Below are positions 53,500-63,845 of a stretch of 64,000 nt of DNA, piece by piece (the first letter of the stretch is position 1; each line of letters opens with the position of its first letter). The notes beneath the pieces are model-generated. The model saw only the letters and a program-made list of their open reading frames with translations. It made no database searches and was not told where the DNA came from. Position numbers and translations under genes: made by a program. The DNA is from Nilaparvata lugens (Eukaryota > Arthropoda > Insecta > Hemiptera > Delphacidae), in assembly GCF_014356525.2 (NCBI RefSeq), contig NC_052514.1:1593831-1657830 (forward strand). Reading direction: 5' to 3'.

Positions 53500-53790
53500 A
53501 CTAAAAATTTATAAAATAAGTAAAATATTTCTTCATTTTTTTATTCATTGTGATACATTCTGTGATTTATTTGAAGAATAATGTCAACCTTCAAAATTCT
53601 AAATCTCAAATCATTATTCCTGGACCAAAAATCAAGTGACGAAGCAGTGTGTGATTATATAACCTCAACCTTTGGACAACATTAACTTTTTATCAAAATT
53701 TGTGGAGAGAAATAGTACAGGCTCAGCCTAGTTTCTCCTTCAATGTCATAATTATATTATGATTGTAGTATTTTGTACAATAGATAAATA
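53500..53790 (+). mobile_element. Retroposon 3' tail with stem-loop, copy 5
   Basis: Collinear with 7589-8016 (CAAGTGACGAAGCAGTGTG, AGTACAGGCTCAGCC). The stem-loop is at 53704-53738 (GGAGAGAAA with TTTCTCC; AGGCT with AGCCT). Tail ACAATAGATAAATAACTAAC. Confidence 0.7.
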
Positions 53791-53934
53791 ACTAACTATT
53801 TCTGCTAGTAGTTAGCCTGAAATTTGCACTGGGGAAATTTATGCCTTGTAAAATACAATCTCATCATGTCCAGGACACAAAAAAATGGAATAAATATTGT
53901 TTAGTATTCCATCAAAATTACATGGATAATCCTC

Positions 53935-54086
53935 AATATCGGGGACCGAGCTTCGCTCTGGAGTACAAAAGCATATAAAATGTATTACGAAAGAATAAAT
54001 TATAATAATATACATAGTTCATACTGAAATGTGCTATTTAATCACAGTAAATTCCCAGTGGAATGCAAAAATTTCCCTCACGAAAG
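53935..54086 (+). mobile_element. ACCGAGCTTCGCTC fragment
   Basis: Starts GGGACCGAGCTTCGCTCTGG and continues AT-rich to CCCTCACGAAAGTCC. The start resembles other terminal GAGCGAAGC motifs in this window. Family not known. Confidence 0.4.
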
Positions 54087-54087
54087 T

Positions 54088-54212
54088 CCAGTTGCTCAAA
54101 AGCCGGTTAAATTCTAATCCTGATTAACTTCACGTGAGTCAATTATAAAAGATGGATCTACTGGAATTAATCTGTATTGAAAATAACCCGGCTTTCTGCA
54201 ACCGGCACTACC
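54088..54212. mobile_element. GTTGCACAAAAGCCGGTT MITE, copy 1
   Basis: Left end AGTTGCTCAAAAGCCGGTTA, right end AACCCGGCTTTCTGCAACCGG. The centre is diverged. A better copy is at 55445-55592. Confidence 0.6.
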
Positions 54213-54229
54213 TGATTGAATGATTACAA

Positions 54230-54543
54230 AAGTTCAACAGCTGAGTCATAATTTTGACACAGTCCCACACACATGAACTCGCTCACTCACTTCCATCACC
54301 AACAGACGACGAAATAATTATTATCAGATGTTTTTCCAAGGATGAATAATAATTATCCTTTAAATGTCCTTCAGCAAGTTTTCCCAGTGATGAGACTAAG
54401 TGCAATTGAATCTTTATATTATAAACCTACTATGTTCTGAATTTCGTGAGAATCGTTAGAGCCGTTTTCGAGATCCGGTGAAATACAAACATATAAACAT
54501 CTAAACATATAAACAGAAGTTGCTCGTTTAATAGTATAGGATA
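54230..54543 (-). mobile_element. TTAAACGAGC element, inverted copy
   Basis: In reverse it ends TTGCTCGTTTAATAGTATAG and contains CTCGAAAACGGCTCTAAC on the minus strand, CACTTAGTCTCATCACTGGG and ATCCTTGGAAAAACATCTG. It extends to GACTCAGCTGTTGAAC. Near-complete, non-coding. Confidence 0.8.
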
Positions 54544-54784
54544 AGAGTTGAAAATTCACAGCAAAATGTTTGATTGGTCACGAAATTTTATCATGAAAAT
54601 ACTGCAAATAGATAGGCTAATTTGAAACGATATAGCTTCGTACTCACTTAAGAATTTACCACATAAACATAGCCTATCTTCTAAAACATAGAGGACTGCA
54701 AGGTACACGTATAGAGTAGCAATACATAACCGCTAAGCATCTGCAATATAGGCTTACCACTAACTGGAACAAGCAGAAGCTTGT

Positions 54785-55025
54785 ATGCCTAGGGAGAGTG
54801 ATAAACATCCTGAGAAAGCCAGAGAAGGCCTGAGAGAGTAAGAGAGAGAGTGAGTGAGTGAGTAAAGGAGAAGTCAGTCATTCCCTGCGAGTAGGAGGAA
54901 GAGAGAAATAGATGGAGTAAGAGAGAGATGAAGTGAATGTGTGAGAATGAGAGAGAGGGTGTGTGAGAGAGCGAATGAGACAGTGTGAGAGAGTATGAGA
55001 AAGAGAGAGAGAGAGTGTGAGAAGG
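54785..55025. repeat. GA/GAGT-rich tract
   Basis: GAGAGAGTGTGAGAG-type low complexity from about 54830 to 55020. Confidence 0.7.
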
Positions 55026-55125
55026 CAGTCATTCATTGAGAGAGGTACACTAAACTCAACCACGCCTGAGTTTAATGAGCATAAATATTGTCTTTATGCT
55101 AACAGCCTACTACACTACTTCTCTA

Positions 55126-55140
55126 CAAGCTGCTTCTTCT

Positions 55141-55172
<32 letters not shown>

Positions 55173-55280
55173 TTCTTCTTCTTCTTCTTCTCTTCTTCTT
55201 CTTCTACTTCTACTTCCTTACCATCTTCTTCTTCTCCCACACCGTCTTCTTCTTCCCCTTCTTCTTCTACTTTTTCTACC
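55126..55280. repeat. TTC tract
   Basis: TTC array with CTC, TAC and CCC changes toward the right. Confidence 0.95.
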
Positions 55281-55444
55281 TCTCCTATCTGAATTAAACT
55301 CCTTCTTTGCTCCCGAATGATCGACTAAAAACGAAACCATCTCTATATTTTATGAATCGTACATTATAGAAAGAGGTTTTCGATATAAATTACTATTCAG
55401 ATAAACAAGAGAACAGTCAATTTATATCTCAGTTCCCTATGATC

Positions 55445-55592
55445 CGTTCGCACAAAAGCAGACTGAATTTTAACCGTCATTAAATCCATGAGAGCCAATC
55501 AGAGTAACCGTCTTATCAAAAAGGCCCTCTCTAATTGGTTCTCGTGAAATTAATCACGGTTAAAATTTAACCGGCTTTTGTGCAACCGGAAC
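55445..55592. mobile_element. GTTGCACAAAAGCCGGTT MITE, copy 2
   Basis: Left arm TTCGCACAAAAGCAGACTGA, TTTTAACCGTCATTAAAT, GAGAGCCAATCAGAG; right arm CTCTAATTGGTTCTCGTG, AATTAATCACGGTTAAAA, CCGGCTTTTGTGCAACCGG. Arms ~60 bp, total ~148 bp. No frame. Confidence 0.8.
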
Positions 55593-55682
55593 TATGTCTC
55601 CTATCTATATTCACATAGATATCTATATTCTATACATATCTATATTCTATATCACATATACTATTGTGATGTACACCATGTC

Positions 55683-56367
55683 TATAGTCTATAAGCAGTG
55701 AAGAAATATAGAACAGCGGTGTTGACACTCTTCCTTCTTCGGTGAACGGGTAGGAGAGAACAACGTTGTCGATCCTCTGCCTTTTAACTTCCTTCTACAG
55801 ATGATAGGTTATATCGGTATATCTGATGTAATATCAACTGTTAATATCTTGTCTAAAATAATCAATTATATATTTTTATTGGACTAGAACAGGTATTTTT
55901 CATTGATGATTAAATAAACTCTCATATTTGATATTGAATATTATGTCAAGTAATTATATTCCTACATTGTTGGAGACGATCTGGCAACGATAGCGCTATC
56001 TGCTTTGTTGGATGATAGACTATTATGAATTATTTTACATTGTGAAAATAATTCAATGAGAATAATTAAATTGAGAATTATAACAACAGTGTAGAATTTG
56101 ACAACATATTTGTGTTTTTATTCAAGAATTGAATTCAATTCTTTGAGAATTCTATGAAGTGAACAACTACAAGACTTAACCTATTTCGGACTATGTGTAA
56201 CCTTATCTAAATTTGGGAGAGGAATAGCACAAGGTTACCTTATTTTCCTCTCCCTATCATTTTGATGATGCACTTATTGTATGAATCAATAAAGAATAAA
56301 TAAAATATCAAGGAAAGCATCATCAATGTTAGTTGAATACAGCCATTATAACGTGGACCACACTATA
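55683..56367 (-). mobile_element. GTGAGG MITE with a retroposon insertion
   Basis: Left part 55683-56024 (with GAGAACAACGTTGTCGATCC and GATGATAGACTA), right part ~56309-56367 (AATGTTAGTTGAATACAGCC to GTGGACCACACTATA). The left terminus is damaged by a small insertion (GACACTCTTCCTTCTTCGG). Confidence 0.75.
56025..56308 (+). mobile_element. Retroposon 3' tail with stem-loop, copy 6
   Basis: Contains a perfect stem-loop at 56215-56254 (GGGAGAGGAATA with TATTTTCCTCTCCC, apical AAGGT with ACCTT) and ends GAATCAATAAAGAATAAAT. It interrupts the MITE between GATAGACTA and the remaining 59 bp. Confidence 0.65.
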
Positions 56368-56379
56368 GATTGGTTTCAA

Positions 56380-57180
56380 ATAATAATAGTTCTAGCTTTC
56401 AACTCCCAACATCTACAAGATCATCTTTCTCAAGATCCTCATATTCTTTGTCGATAGATGTTATACATCAATATTACTCTACCTACTTCTCTAAATCTCC
56501 GTCCTTCTCATTCACACTAACTCTGGCTATTCGCTCTCTCTCTCTCAAACTATTTTTCTCCACTCCACTTTTCTTTGTCATCCTCTTTCTGACTCTGAAT
56601 ATTCCCTTTCTTTCTCTCTTCCCACTCATCTTCCTCTTCTTCTTCTTCTCCTCATGTTCTTGTTGTTGTTCTTCTTCTCTTCTTCTTCTTCTCCTTCTTC
56701 TTCTTCTTCTTCTTTTCTTCTTCTCCTTCTTCTTCCTCTCCTTCTTCTTCTCGAGTTTCCTTTCATGCTGACCGCGTTGTTGAAAATATTAAGTTATAAC
56801 TCAGAAGAGCGCCCAAGAACTTTCCGCTCCAGTGGGTTCCACTAAATTATTGCTACGATATCATCAACCAGTGGCTGCTGTATTCCAACTTCTCTCCTTC
56901 CTATTTCTTCTCCTTCTTCTCCTTCTCCTCCTTTTTCTTATTCTCTTCCTCGTCCTCCTTCATCCTCGTTTTCTTCTTCTTCTTCTTTATCTTTTCCATC
57001 TTCTACTTTGAATCTCCTCCATTTTCTATCTTACTCTATCCAAACGTGTAACTCAGTGGTTCTTCGATTCTTATCTTGTTATTTCCCTTCTTCACTCGAA
57101 ACCTTTTTCTTCTTCTTCTTCTTCTTCTTCTTCTTCTTCTTGTTCCTGATCGAGTCAAGCTGTACCGTACAATATCTCTT
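56380..57180. repeat. Pyrimidine-rich block with TTC arrays
   Basis: TTC arrays at 56630-56755, 56905-57010 and 57105-57140 within CT-rich sequence. Phe/Ser/Leu-rich frames (for example 56370-56771) are artefacts. Confidence 0.85.
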
Positions 57181-57329
57181 GATGATATCGAGTATCTTCT
57201 TCCATCTCGTTCCTGTTTGAATATAGTTCTAGAGGAGTGAACAATGATGCATTTGGAAGTAGAGTGGGCTTGAAGTCATCTACAGTATCTTATATCGTAT
57301 CTTACATCCACTGTAGCATAAATAACAGT

Positions 57330-57440
57330 ATTTTAGTTTCCAATGTCTTTGAAAACTTAGCTTATGAACTGATCTTGTCAATAATATCGACATTATATCT
57401 ATCAATGTATGAATGGATAAATAAATAAATAAAATCTTGC
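57330..57440 (+). mobile_element. Retroposon tail
   Basis: Ends ATGGATAAATAAATAAATAA. No clear stem-loop and no 5' boundary. Confidence 0.45.
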
Positions 57441-57616
57441 GACCTGCACTCAGAATCCTATGCAATCATTGAAGCCCTACGTACTCCGGTCTTCTAATTA
57501 TCCGGTCTTATAGTTTTGAGATTTTTGAGAGCTGAGCCAAAAATTAATATTAGTTGATATCATGATAATATCAACTGTTAAGTGAATTATTGTAAAAATA
57601 ACGTTCACTGATAATG

Positions 57617-58500
57617 GGCCATATGAATAAAGTTGAGCATTTGCTTATACTTCTAAAATATGGAGCATTTGCTTCATTTTCTATGAATAAAAGTGAGCAA
57701 AACCTTTTGCTCATGCTCATCAAAAAAATAGTTCTAGCATTTGCTCAAGAGTAAAAGCTCATACTCAAAACTGTATGAATAAACTAGAGCATTCGCTCAG
57801 CTTTTGAAGCAAATGCTTCAAAAAAGGTGAGTCTAGTCTAGAGCAGCTTCTCACCTTTTGCTCATAGTAAAATGGCTCAACTAATTCGTATGAGGAAGAG
57901 GAAACTATACCAGATACGATCACAACCAATAGTTGAGAACTATAAAACTCTTTTTGGATTCAACCATGATACATATCACCATTATCCCTACAAAAGAATA
58001 AATACAAAAGATAGCTATAAAGATACCTGTTATAAAGATAGCCATCACAAAATAAGAAATAGGTGTTTAAGAAGATGAGAATGTAGACGATTATAAAAAG
58101 GCTATTGATATTATAGGAATATGCTGAATATTATTATAGAGATGACATTTTTTCACGCTATTATTTCAAAATTCTAAACTCAACTAACCTAAGACTCTAT
58201 TCATAAATAGAAAACACAGCAGACGACGCAAACACAAGCGGTGCACCCTATTTGCATATTTAGCGCTTCCGTGAGCTATAAAAACAAACTAAGGCTACAA
58301 AAGCGAATCAGCTGATGAAAAATCTCTAAAATACGTGAGCATTTGCTCCAGAGTTCAGGAGCATAAGGTAAGAGTAAAAGGTAAAGCTTATTCATATAAA
58401 AAATGAGCAAATGCTTTTGCTTCTACCTTTTGCTCATGAGCAAAACCTGTTCCATGCTCTTGCTCATGAGCATTTGCTCTGGTTTTATTCATATGGCCCA
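57617..58500 (+). mobile_element. GAGCAAATGCTC element, copy 2
   Basis: Starts GGGCCATATGAATAAAG and ends TTTATTCATATGGCCC. Both ends are dense in GAGCATTTGCTC-type motifs (57625-57850, 58335-58490). It encloses the frame 57872-58078. The inverted repeat extends one or two bases into TAATGGGCC / GGCCCATTA, so the target duplication cannot be fixed (AT is possible). It is ~884 bp, and copy 1 is collinear in the opposite orientation. Confidence 0.85.
57872..58078 (+). CDS. Short shared reading frame in the GAGCAAATGCTC element, copy 2
   Basis: Sixty-eight codons, basic and rich in Lys, Arg, Tyr and His, starting MAQLIRMRKRKLYQIRSQ and later HHYPYKRINTKDSYKD. The first 27 codons are identical in protein to copy 1. 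No domain recognised. Given its place inside an inverted-repeat element, the most economical reading is the residue of a transposase 5' exon. It could equally be a chance open frame. Confidence 0.3.
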   Translation: MAQLIRMRKRKLYQIRSQPIVENYKTLFGFNHDTYHHYPYKRINTKDSYKDTCYKDSHHKIRNRCLRR

Positions 58501-58838
58501 TTATGTATATTTATATTTGTAACAACATGTTTTGTATTCATGGTCGAGCTGCAGCTTTGAGGTTCGCTTAAGGTAGCTTATTTATTCAATTAACGTTTTT
58601 TCTATTCTAGTTTTTAAGATTGGTTGATAGCTTGAAGTCATTTCATACAATAGTTGGATGTTCATTGCAATTGCTGCATTATCAAGACCATCTATTGTTC
58701 ATCTCCTTGTTCATGAGTTCCCTTTCTTTTTTATTCTTCTCCTTCTCTAGGAGCACCCCTTTTCCCCTCTATTCTTTCCTCCAATCATGCTAAAGTCTAT
58801 GATTCCTGAACGTCACTTGTACGCTTGTATTATCCACT
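58501..58838. other. Unassigned interval
   Basis: GATTCCTGAACGTCACTTGT then ACGCTTGTATTATC at 58801-58834 recurs at 59311-59344, on the other side of the next MITE. Otherwise nothing recognised. Confidence 0.45.
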
Positions 58839-59199
58839 ACAGTGAGGCCCACGTTATAATAGCAGTGGAGAAAGATATTAGTACAATGTTGCCGATCCTT
58901 TTGTCTTGTCAATGCCTTCTACAGACGGCAGCTGATACAGGTTTATTGATGTAATATTAACTGTTCATTCTCGTTTGAAGTAATCTATTATATTTTATTA
59001 AGCAAGAAATTATATTTTCCAATAATTTTCATAATTAAGATGAAATATTTTGTTAATTAATTATCAGTTCTACATTGTTAAAAGACGATCTGACAACAGA
59101 GCAAACCGAAAAGAGATAACGCTATCCGCTTTGTTAAATGATAGACAAGGATAGCAATACCATTGCTAATCAAACACTGCCATTATAACGTGGACCTCA
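58839..59199 (-). mobile_element. GTGAGG MITE, full-length
   Basis: From GTGAGGCCCACGTTATAATA to AACGTGGACCTCAG. Bounded on both sides by the duplicated 34-bp segment (58801 and 59311). Confidence 0.9.
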
Positions 59200-59690
59200 G
59201 TTCACTTATTCCTGATCAGACTCTCTTCTTTCTCCTTCCCTTTTCTCTCCTGCTCATACTTCTCTTCAATCAACCTTTATCTCTGTATTTTTCAATTCTT
59301 GCACAAGTCTCTGATTCCTGAACGTCACTTGTACGCTTCTATTATCAACTCGGCATGAAAAGAAATGATAACTACTCGCTGGATTGGTATACACTGGCAA
59401 CATTTGGAATTTTAGATTCAGAGAAGCATGTATTGTAATATGACTGGCGAACAATGGGTTGCGCTTCTGAAATATGACAATAATAGAAGTTGGATGGGGT
59501 AGGATCTTCCCCTTTCCACTATACTATAGAGTCTTCAGCAGGATTGGAGTTTTGAAATATCGATGAAGCATCATCTCGTATTCATCATTATCATCATCAT
59601 CATCTCTAGACTCGTCCAAGCCAGACCGGGGTATTAAAATTTCCATTGTTGAAAGTTCTAGTCTCATCTACTATGCTCGTCATCTCCTAC
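59200..59690. other. Unassigned interval
   Basis: CT-rich at the left, a small ATC repeat at 59583-59605. The 62-codon minus frame (59266-59454) has no domain. Confidence 0.4.
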
Positions 59691-59697
59691 GTCTGCT

Positions 59698-59770
59698 TCA
59701 TCTTCTAATTCTTCTTCTCGTCTTCTTCTTCTTCTCCTCCTCCTTCCTCTTCTTCTTCTCTTCTTCTTCT

Positions 59771-59801
<31 letters not shown>

Positions 59802-59990
59802 GTCCTACTATGTCGTCGTCTTCTTCTCTCTTCACTGATCTCCACTACTACCTGAATCTCTTCTTCTTACTCATCTGCTTACGATTTTTTGACTCGTTCC
59901 CAACTTTTATCAGCTCTTCATCTCTTTCTCTGTTTATCTATCGTCTCCTTCTTCTCCCTTTCTTCTACTATTGCACTTATAGTGGAATTC
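59698..59990. repeat. TTC tract and CT-rich DNA
   Basis: TTC array 59710-59805 passing into degenerate CT-rich sequence. Confidence 0.9.
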
Positions 59991-60145
59991 TTTACGAAAA
60001 ACCATACGCACCATTCAAACTTACTATGGTAAAGTTTTCTTCTATCAGTTTATTTTCTGTTTATTCCTGATACATCTTCCACTCTCTCCCATCCTCTCAA
60101 TAATTAGCTATTCTGGCATTTATAGTGAGGTTTATAGCAACAGTG

Positions 60146-60357
60146 AATTTTAAAACTTGACAAACTGGAAGCTTGACGTATTCTAATCTTGAAGAATTGA
60201 AAATTGGTCTATAACCATCCTCGGTAGATTAAGAATCTACATGCCAAATTTCAAGTGAATCAGTTGAGTAGTTGAGACGTGATGATGCGTCATTCGTGAA
60301 TTTCCTATCCCATATCTGTATAAGCCAGTTCTTTCCTTCATTACATATTTATAGATT
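60146..60357 (+). mobile_element. ACCCGTGCTCC element, 5'-truncated copy
   Basis: TATAACCATCCTCGGTAGA, CCAAATTTCAAGTGAATCAG, GACGTGATGATGCGTCATTC and GTATAAGCCAGTTCTTTCCT are present. The starting GGTAACCCGTGCTCCG is absent. Confidence 0.75.
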
Positions 60358-60419
60358 AGCGCATAATCCAGAATATATTGTAGCTTACATGAATGAAGAA
60401 CTTCAATCCTCTTTACCTC

Positions 60420-60770
60420 AAATTTCTCAATGTTTTTCATTTTACCTTCTCTCTATTCTTCTTTTTCTCATTATTTCTTCCTTTTTGATCATCTTTCTCA
60501 AACAATCTCAATTTTGTTCCCTCCCTACGTGATTTTCCAATCCACCTCCGTCTTTCATTTCTTTTACTTTCTCTTATCCTTATTCTTTCTGCATTCTCCA
60601 AGATTCCTCTTTGTATTGTCACTTTCTCCACCTCTTCTGCTACTGCTCTATCTATTCTTCCTCAAGTTATCCAGATTCTTCTGCACATCCTTCTCCTTTT
60701 TCTCCTTTTTCTTCTTTATCCTCATACTCTTCTTCTTCTTCTTCTCCTTTTCTTCTCCTAATATCGGTCT
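60420..60770. repeat. CT-rich low-complexity block
   Basis: Degenerate TTCTCC/TTCTTT sequence. The 135-codon frame 60430-60837 and its overlaps are low complexity. Confidence 0.7.
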
Positions 60771-61380
60771 ATCCATCCCCCAACCCTCTCTCTCCAGTTC
60801 ATTATTACTAGCAGACTGCTCAGACATTCCGTATTGAAATTTCCACCCCCACCCCCAACTACCAGTCATATCTCCTAGTTGAAAACCCCCCTAATATACT
60901 CTGTTCTGCCATATTATCAAACCTCCCCCAAACCCTTCATGGCAAATTAATACGGCCGAAGATAATATGAACAAACCAACCCTTCTTCATCGCAACTCTA
61001 TTCTTCTCTTACTTTGACTTCTTTCTCTCACTCCCCCTCCACTCACTCTCACTCCTTCGATGATGACAACATAACAATCGGTGTATGTCTGTCTATTATT
61101 CAGCTTTTTGATAATGAAAAAATGAATGAAAAAGTGAACAATGAAGATTTTCTTCATAGTCATCGTCGTTTTCATCGTGTTTTTCAGCTGTAGTCTCTTC
61201 ACTTTTCTATGCCTTTATTTTCATCATCTTGCCAGTTTGCTTTGGCTTATTATAATGCACAGCAACCAACCCCCTTCTCAGATTGGGAGCCGAATAAAAT
61301 GAACTACTCATGCAGGGGGTTTGAAGCTTATTGGAGGGGTCTGCTACTTATTATAATTCTTCCATTTCTTCATCCACTTC
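60771..61380. other. Unassigned interval
   Basis: C-rich around 60840-60930. No repeat or gene supported. Confidence 0.4.
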
Positions 61381-61413
61381 ACTTCTTCTTCTTCTTCTTC
61401 TTCTTCTTCTCCA
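61381..61413. repeat. TTC tract, short
   Basis: About ten TTC units. Confidence 0.9.
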
Positions 61414-61624
61414 TCCGTACCTACATATTATAGTCTACATAGTGATAAACCGATTTAGGCTACAGTACACACGATTGTGAAACTATGAGATGAAGAAACT
61501 ATGAACTAAACTGTAAAACTGAACTTGACCTGTGGAAATGTTCGAAGACTTCGTGTTCAAAATTTGAAGCTGATTGAACAATTCTCTCTAAAGTTCTTGT
61601 CGAACATACAAACAGACAGAAAAA

Positions 61625-62070
61625 GACTTTGGGCGCTAGTTGACCGAGCAAAGTGAGGTATAAGATTCAAGTCGACGGTTCGGCATTTCTCTTAATGTTT
61701 AAATGTTTGAATGTTTGAATGTTTATATGTTCATATGTTGTGCATTTACGGCGAAACGCGGTAATAGATTTCAATTAAATTTGACAGGTATGTTCCTTTT
61801 TTAATTGCGCGTCGACGTATATACAATGTTTTAGGAAATTTTGTATTCCAAGGATAATATAAAAGGAAAAAGGAGCCTCCTTCATACGCCAATATAGGAG
61901 TGAAAATCAGACTATAGAATTATTCATCATAAATCAGCTGACAAGTGATTACCGTACACAGATGTGTGGAGAAGCCTATTGCTGTATTTCCATATAAGGT
62001 CTATAGTTTCAATCAGGTGCTTGTGGATGAGAATACTGCGTGAGATCTACTGTTCACAGAAATACTAGTA
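61625..62070 (+). mobile_element. AAACGCGG element, most complete copy
   Basis: The 5' end GACCGAGCAAAGTGAGGTAT then AAGATTCAAGTCGACGG leads to GGCATTTCTCTTAATGTTTA, TTTACGGCGAAACGCGG, and a 3' end GATCTACTGTTCACAGAAAT then ACTAGTAAG. Stops occur in all frames. Confidence 0.8.
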
Positions 62071-62279
62071 AGTCAAAAGTGAGAACTTCGCTAACGCTCG
62101 TTCAAATAAGAACTGTAAGATGCATAGTCTTCAATGTAATTGATCTTCAAGTTGGTTTGTTTTGTTACAACATATAAAATGATACCATAAATTATATCTA
62201 ATGATAGCATAGCAAACCAATATTCAATAATCCAATATTCGACTACCAATATTCAATCATTCTCCACTTCCACGCACCC

Positions 62280-62896
62280 GTGAAAAGAGAGAGAAAGAGA
62301 GAGAGATAATAAGAACATTAGTGGAACATGATAGAAAAGGATGGAGATATAGGCAGATATAATGAGAAGCGTGACAGCCCTACATGAGGTGTAGTGAGGC
62401 TGCCTCATACTGGCAGCATTGGTTAAATGGGAAACATTGATGTCATACAATAAAAAATGCTGACAGATTGAAAATTTCATTTGAGCGTAAATGGATGAGA
62501 CATAGCGGGAGGTCCCTCACGTAAACTCATATCACGCACTCATGTGAGTGAGTGAGAGAGAGTTAAGTGAGTTAATGAGTGAGAGAGAGAGAGATAGTAA
62601 GTGAGATATGGAGAGTGAGTGAGTTATATGGAGTGAGATATAGTGAGTGAAAGAGAGAGTGAGTTATATGGAGTGAGATTGATTGATTGATTGATTGAGT
62701 ACTTTATTTATGTAGATTACAATATATACTGTCTTATACACTTATATACAGTAGCTTACAATACAGCAAAATTATAGATGAATTTACATGATATAGACTA
62801 TGACTATGAGAGAGAGAGTTGATGAGAAAGTGATTAAGTGAGAGAGTGTGTGAGGGAAAGATAAAGTGAGAGACAGAAAGAGATCGTCAGTGATGT

Positions 62897-62949
<53 letters not shown>

Positions 62950-63110
62950 GAGAGAGAGTAAGTGAATGAGTGAGAGAGGTAGTGAGTTAATCAGTGAGAG
63001 AGTGAGTGAGTGGTTGGAAGAGAAAGTGAGTAAGTACATTGAGAGAGTAAGTGACAGAGTGAGTGAGACAGTTAGAGAGAGAGAGAGTTATTGAGTAATA
63101 ATACAAGTTG
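62280..63110. repeat. GA / GAGT-rich tract with an embedded retroposon tail
   Basis: Low-complexity GAGAGTGAGTGA sequence over ~800 bp, with a pure GA run at ~62900-62945. A TCAA-tailed retroposon end lies inside it. Confidence 0.85.
62677..62800 (-). mobile_element. TCAA-tailed retroposon, 3' end, inverted
   Basis: GATTGATTGATTGATTGAGT, TTATTTATGTAGATTACAAT and AGTAGCTTACAATACAGC are the reverse of the ends at 10685 and 19943. 5'-truncated, as is typical for retroposition. Confidence 0.75.
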
Positions 63111-63240
63111 CAATTAGAAGAGAATCACCTGATGTAGTCTAGTGTTAATAACCGCAACATCACTGATAAACTGCATGCAATATTATCATCCCAAATTTTC
63201 ACCAATCAGACAAATTTGCACAATATAAAATCACGCGGTT

Positions 63241-63530
63241 ATCCTATACTATTAAACGAGCAATTTCTGTTTATATGTTTAGATGTTTATATATCTGTAT
63301 GTGACCGGATCTCGAAAACGGCTCTAACCATTCTCACGAAATTTGGTACAAAGTAGGTTTATGATATGAAAATTCGATTGCACTACGTCTCAACCCTGGG
63401 ATAACTCGCTGAAGAGCATTGAAAGGATAAATACGTCCTTGGAAAACAGCTGGAAATTTTGTCGTCTGTCGATAACGTAATGGAAGTGAGTGAACGAGTG
63501 CATTTGTGGGATTATTCAGCTGATCTCACG
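63241..63530 (+). mobile_element. TTAAACGAGC element, near-complete copy
   Basis: Starts ATCCTATACTATTAAACGAG, then TGTTTATATGTTTAGATG, CTCGAAAACGGCTCTAAC, CACGAAATTTGGTACAAAG, CGTCTCAACCCTGGGATAA; ends near TTATTCAGCTGATCTC. Confidence 0.8.
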
Positions 63531-63655
63531 AGAAGAAAAATTTAGCAATAAACAATTATTTTCGTTTATTTCTCTTTTTTTTAGAGATCATGTTTACTCT
63601 AGAAAGTCCAAAATATTAACTGGATGCTGTCAGTGTAGAATAAAATTACTATGAT

Positions 63656-63845
63656 TATGTATTTCTTTCCTGTGAAGCTTTATGACGCTGGTAGTCTCTC
63701 ATATTGTGCTGTTCATACACTCTTACCCGGTCAAAACAGTAAATATCGACAATAATCGACAGTAATCGGCTTGGGATAACAGTAAAAGCTGCGACATAAT
63801 CGCCCTATACCATGGGATATCTACTTACGCTATTGTTTCTCTATG
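63656..63845. mobile_element. CCATGGTATAGGGCG foldback, half copy
   Basis: From GACGCTGGTAGTCTCTCATA through CAGTAATCGGCTTGGGATAA and CCCTATACCATGGGATATC to GCTATTGTTTCTCTATG. The other arm is missing. The rest of the window (63846-64000) has nothing recognisable. Confidence 0.8.

Noticed and set aside
57617..58500. Firm assignment of the GAGCAAATGCTC element to PIF/Harbinger
   Set aside because: Only the GGGCC start supports it. The target duplication is unclear and the short frame shows no DDE domain.
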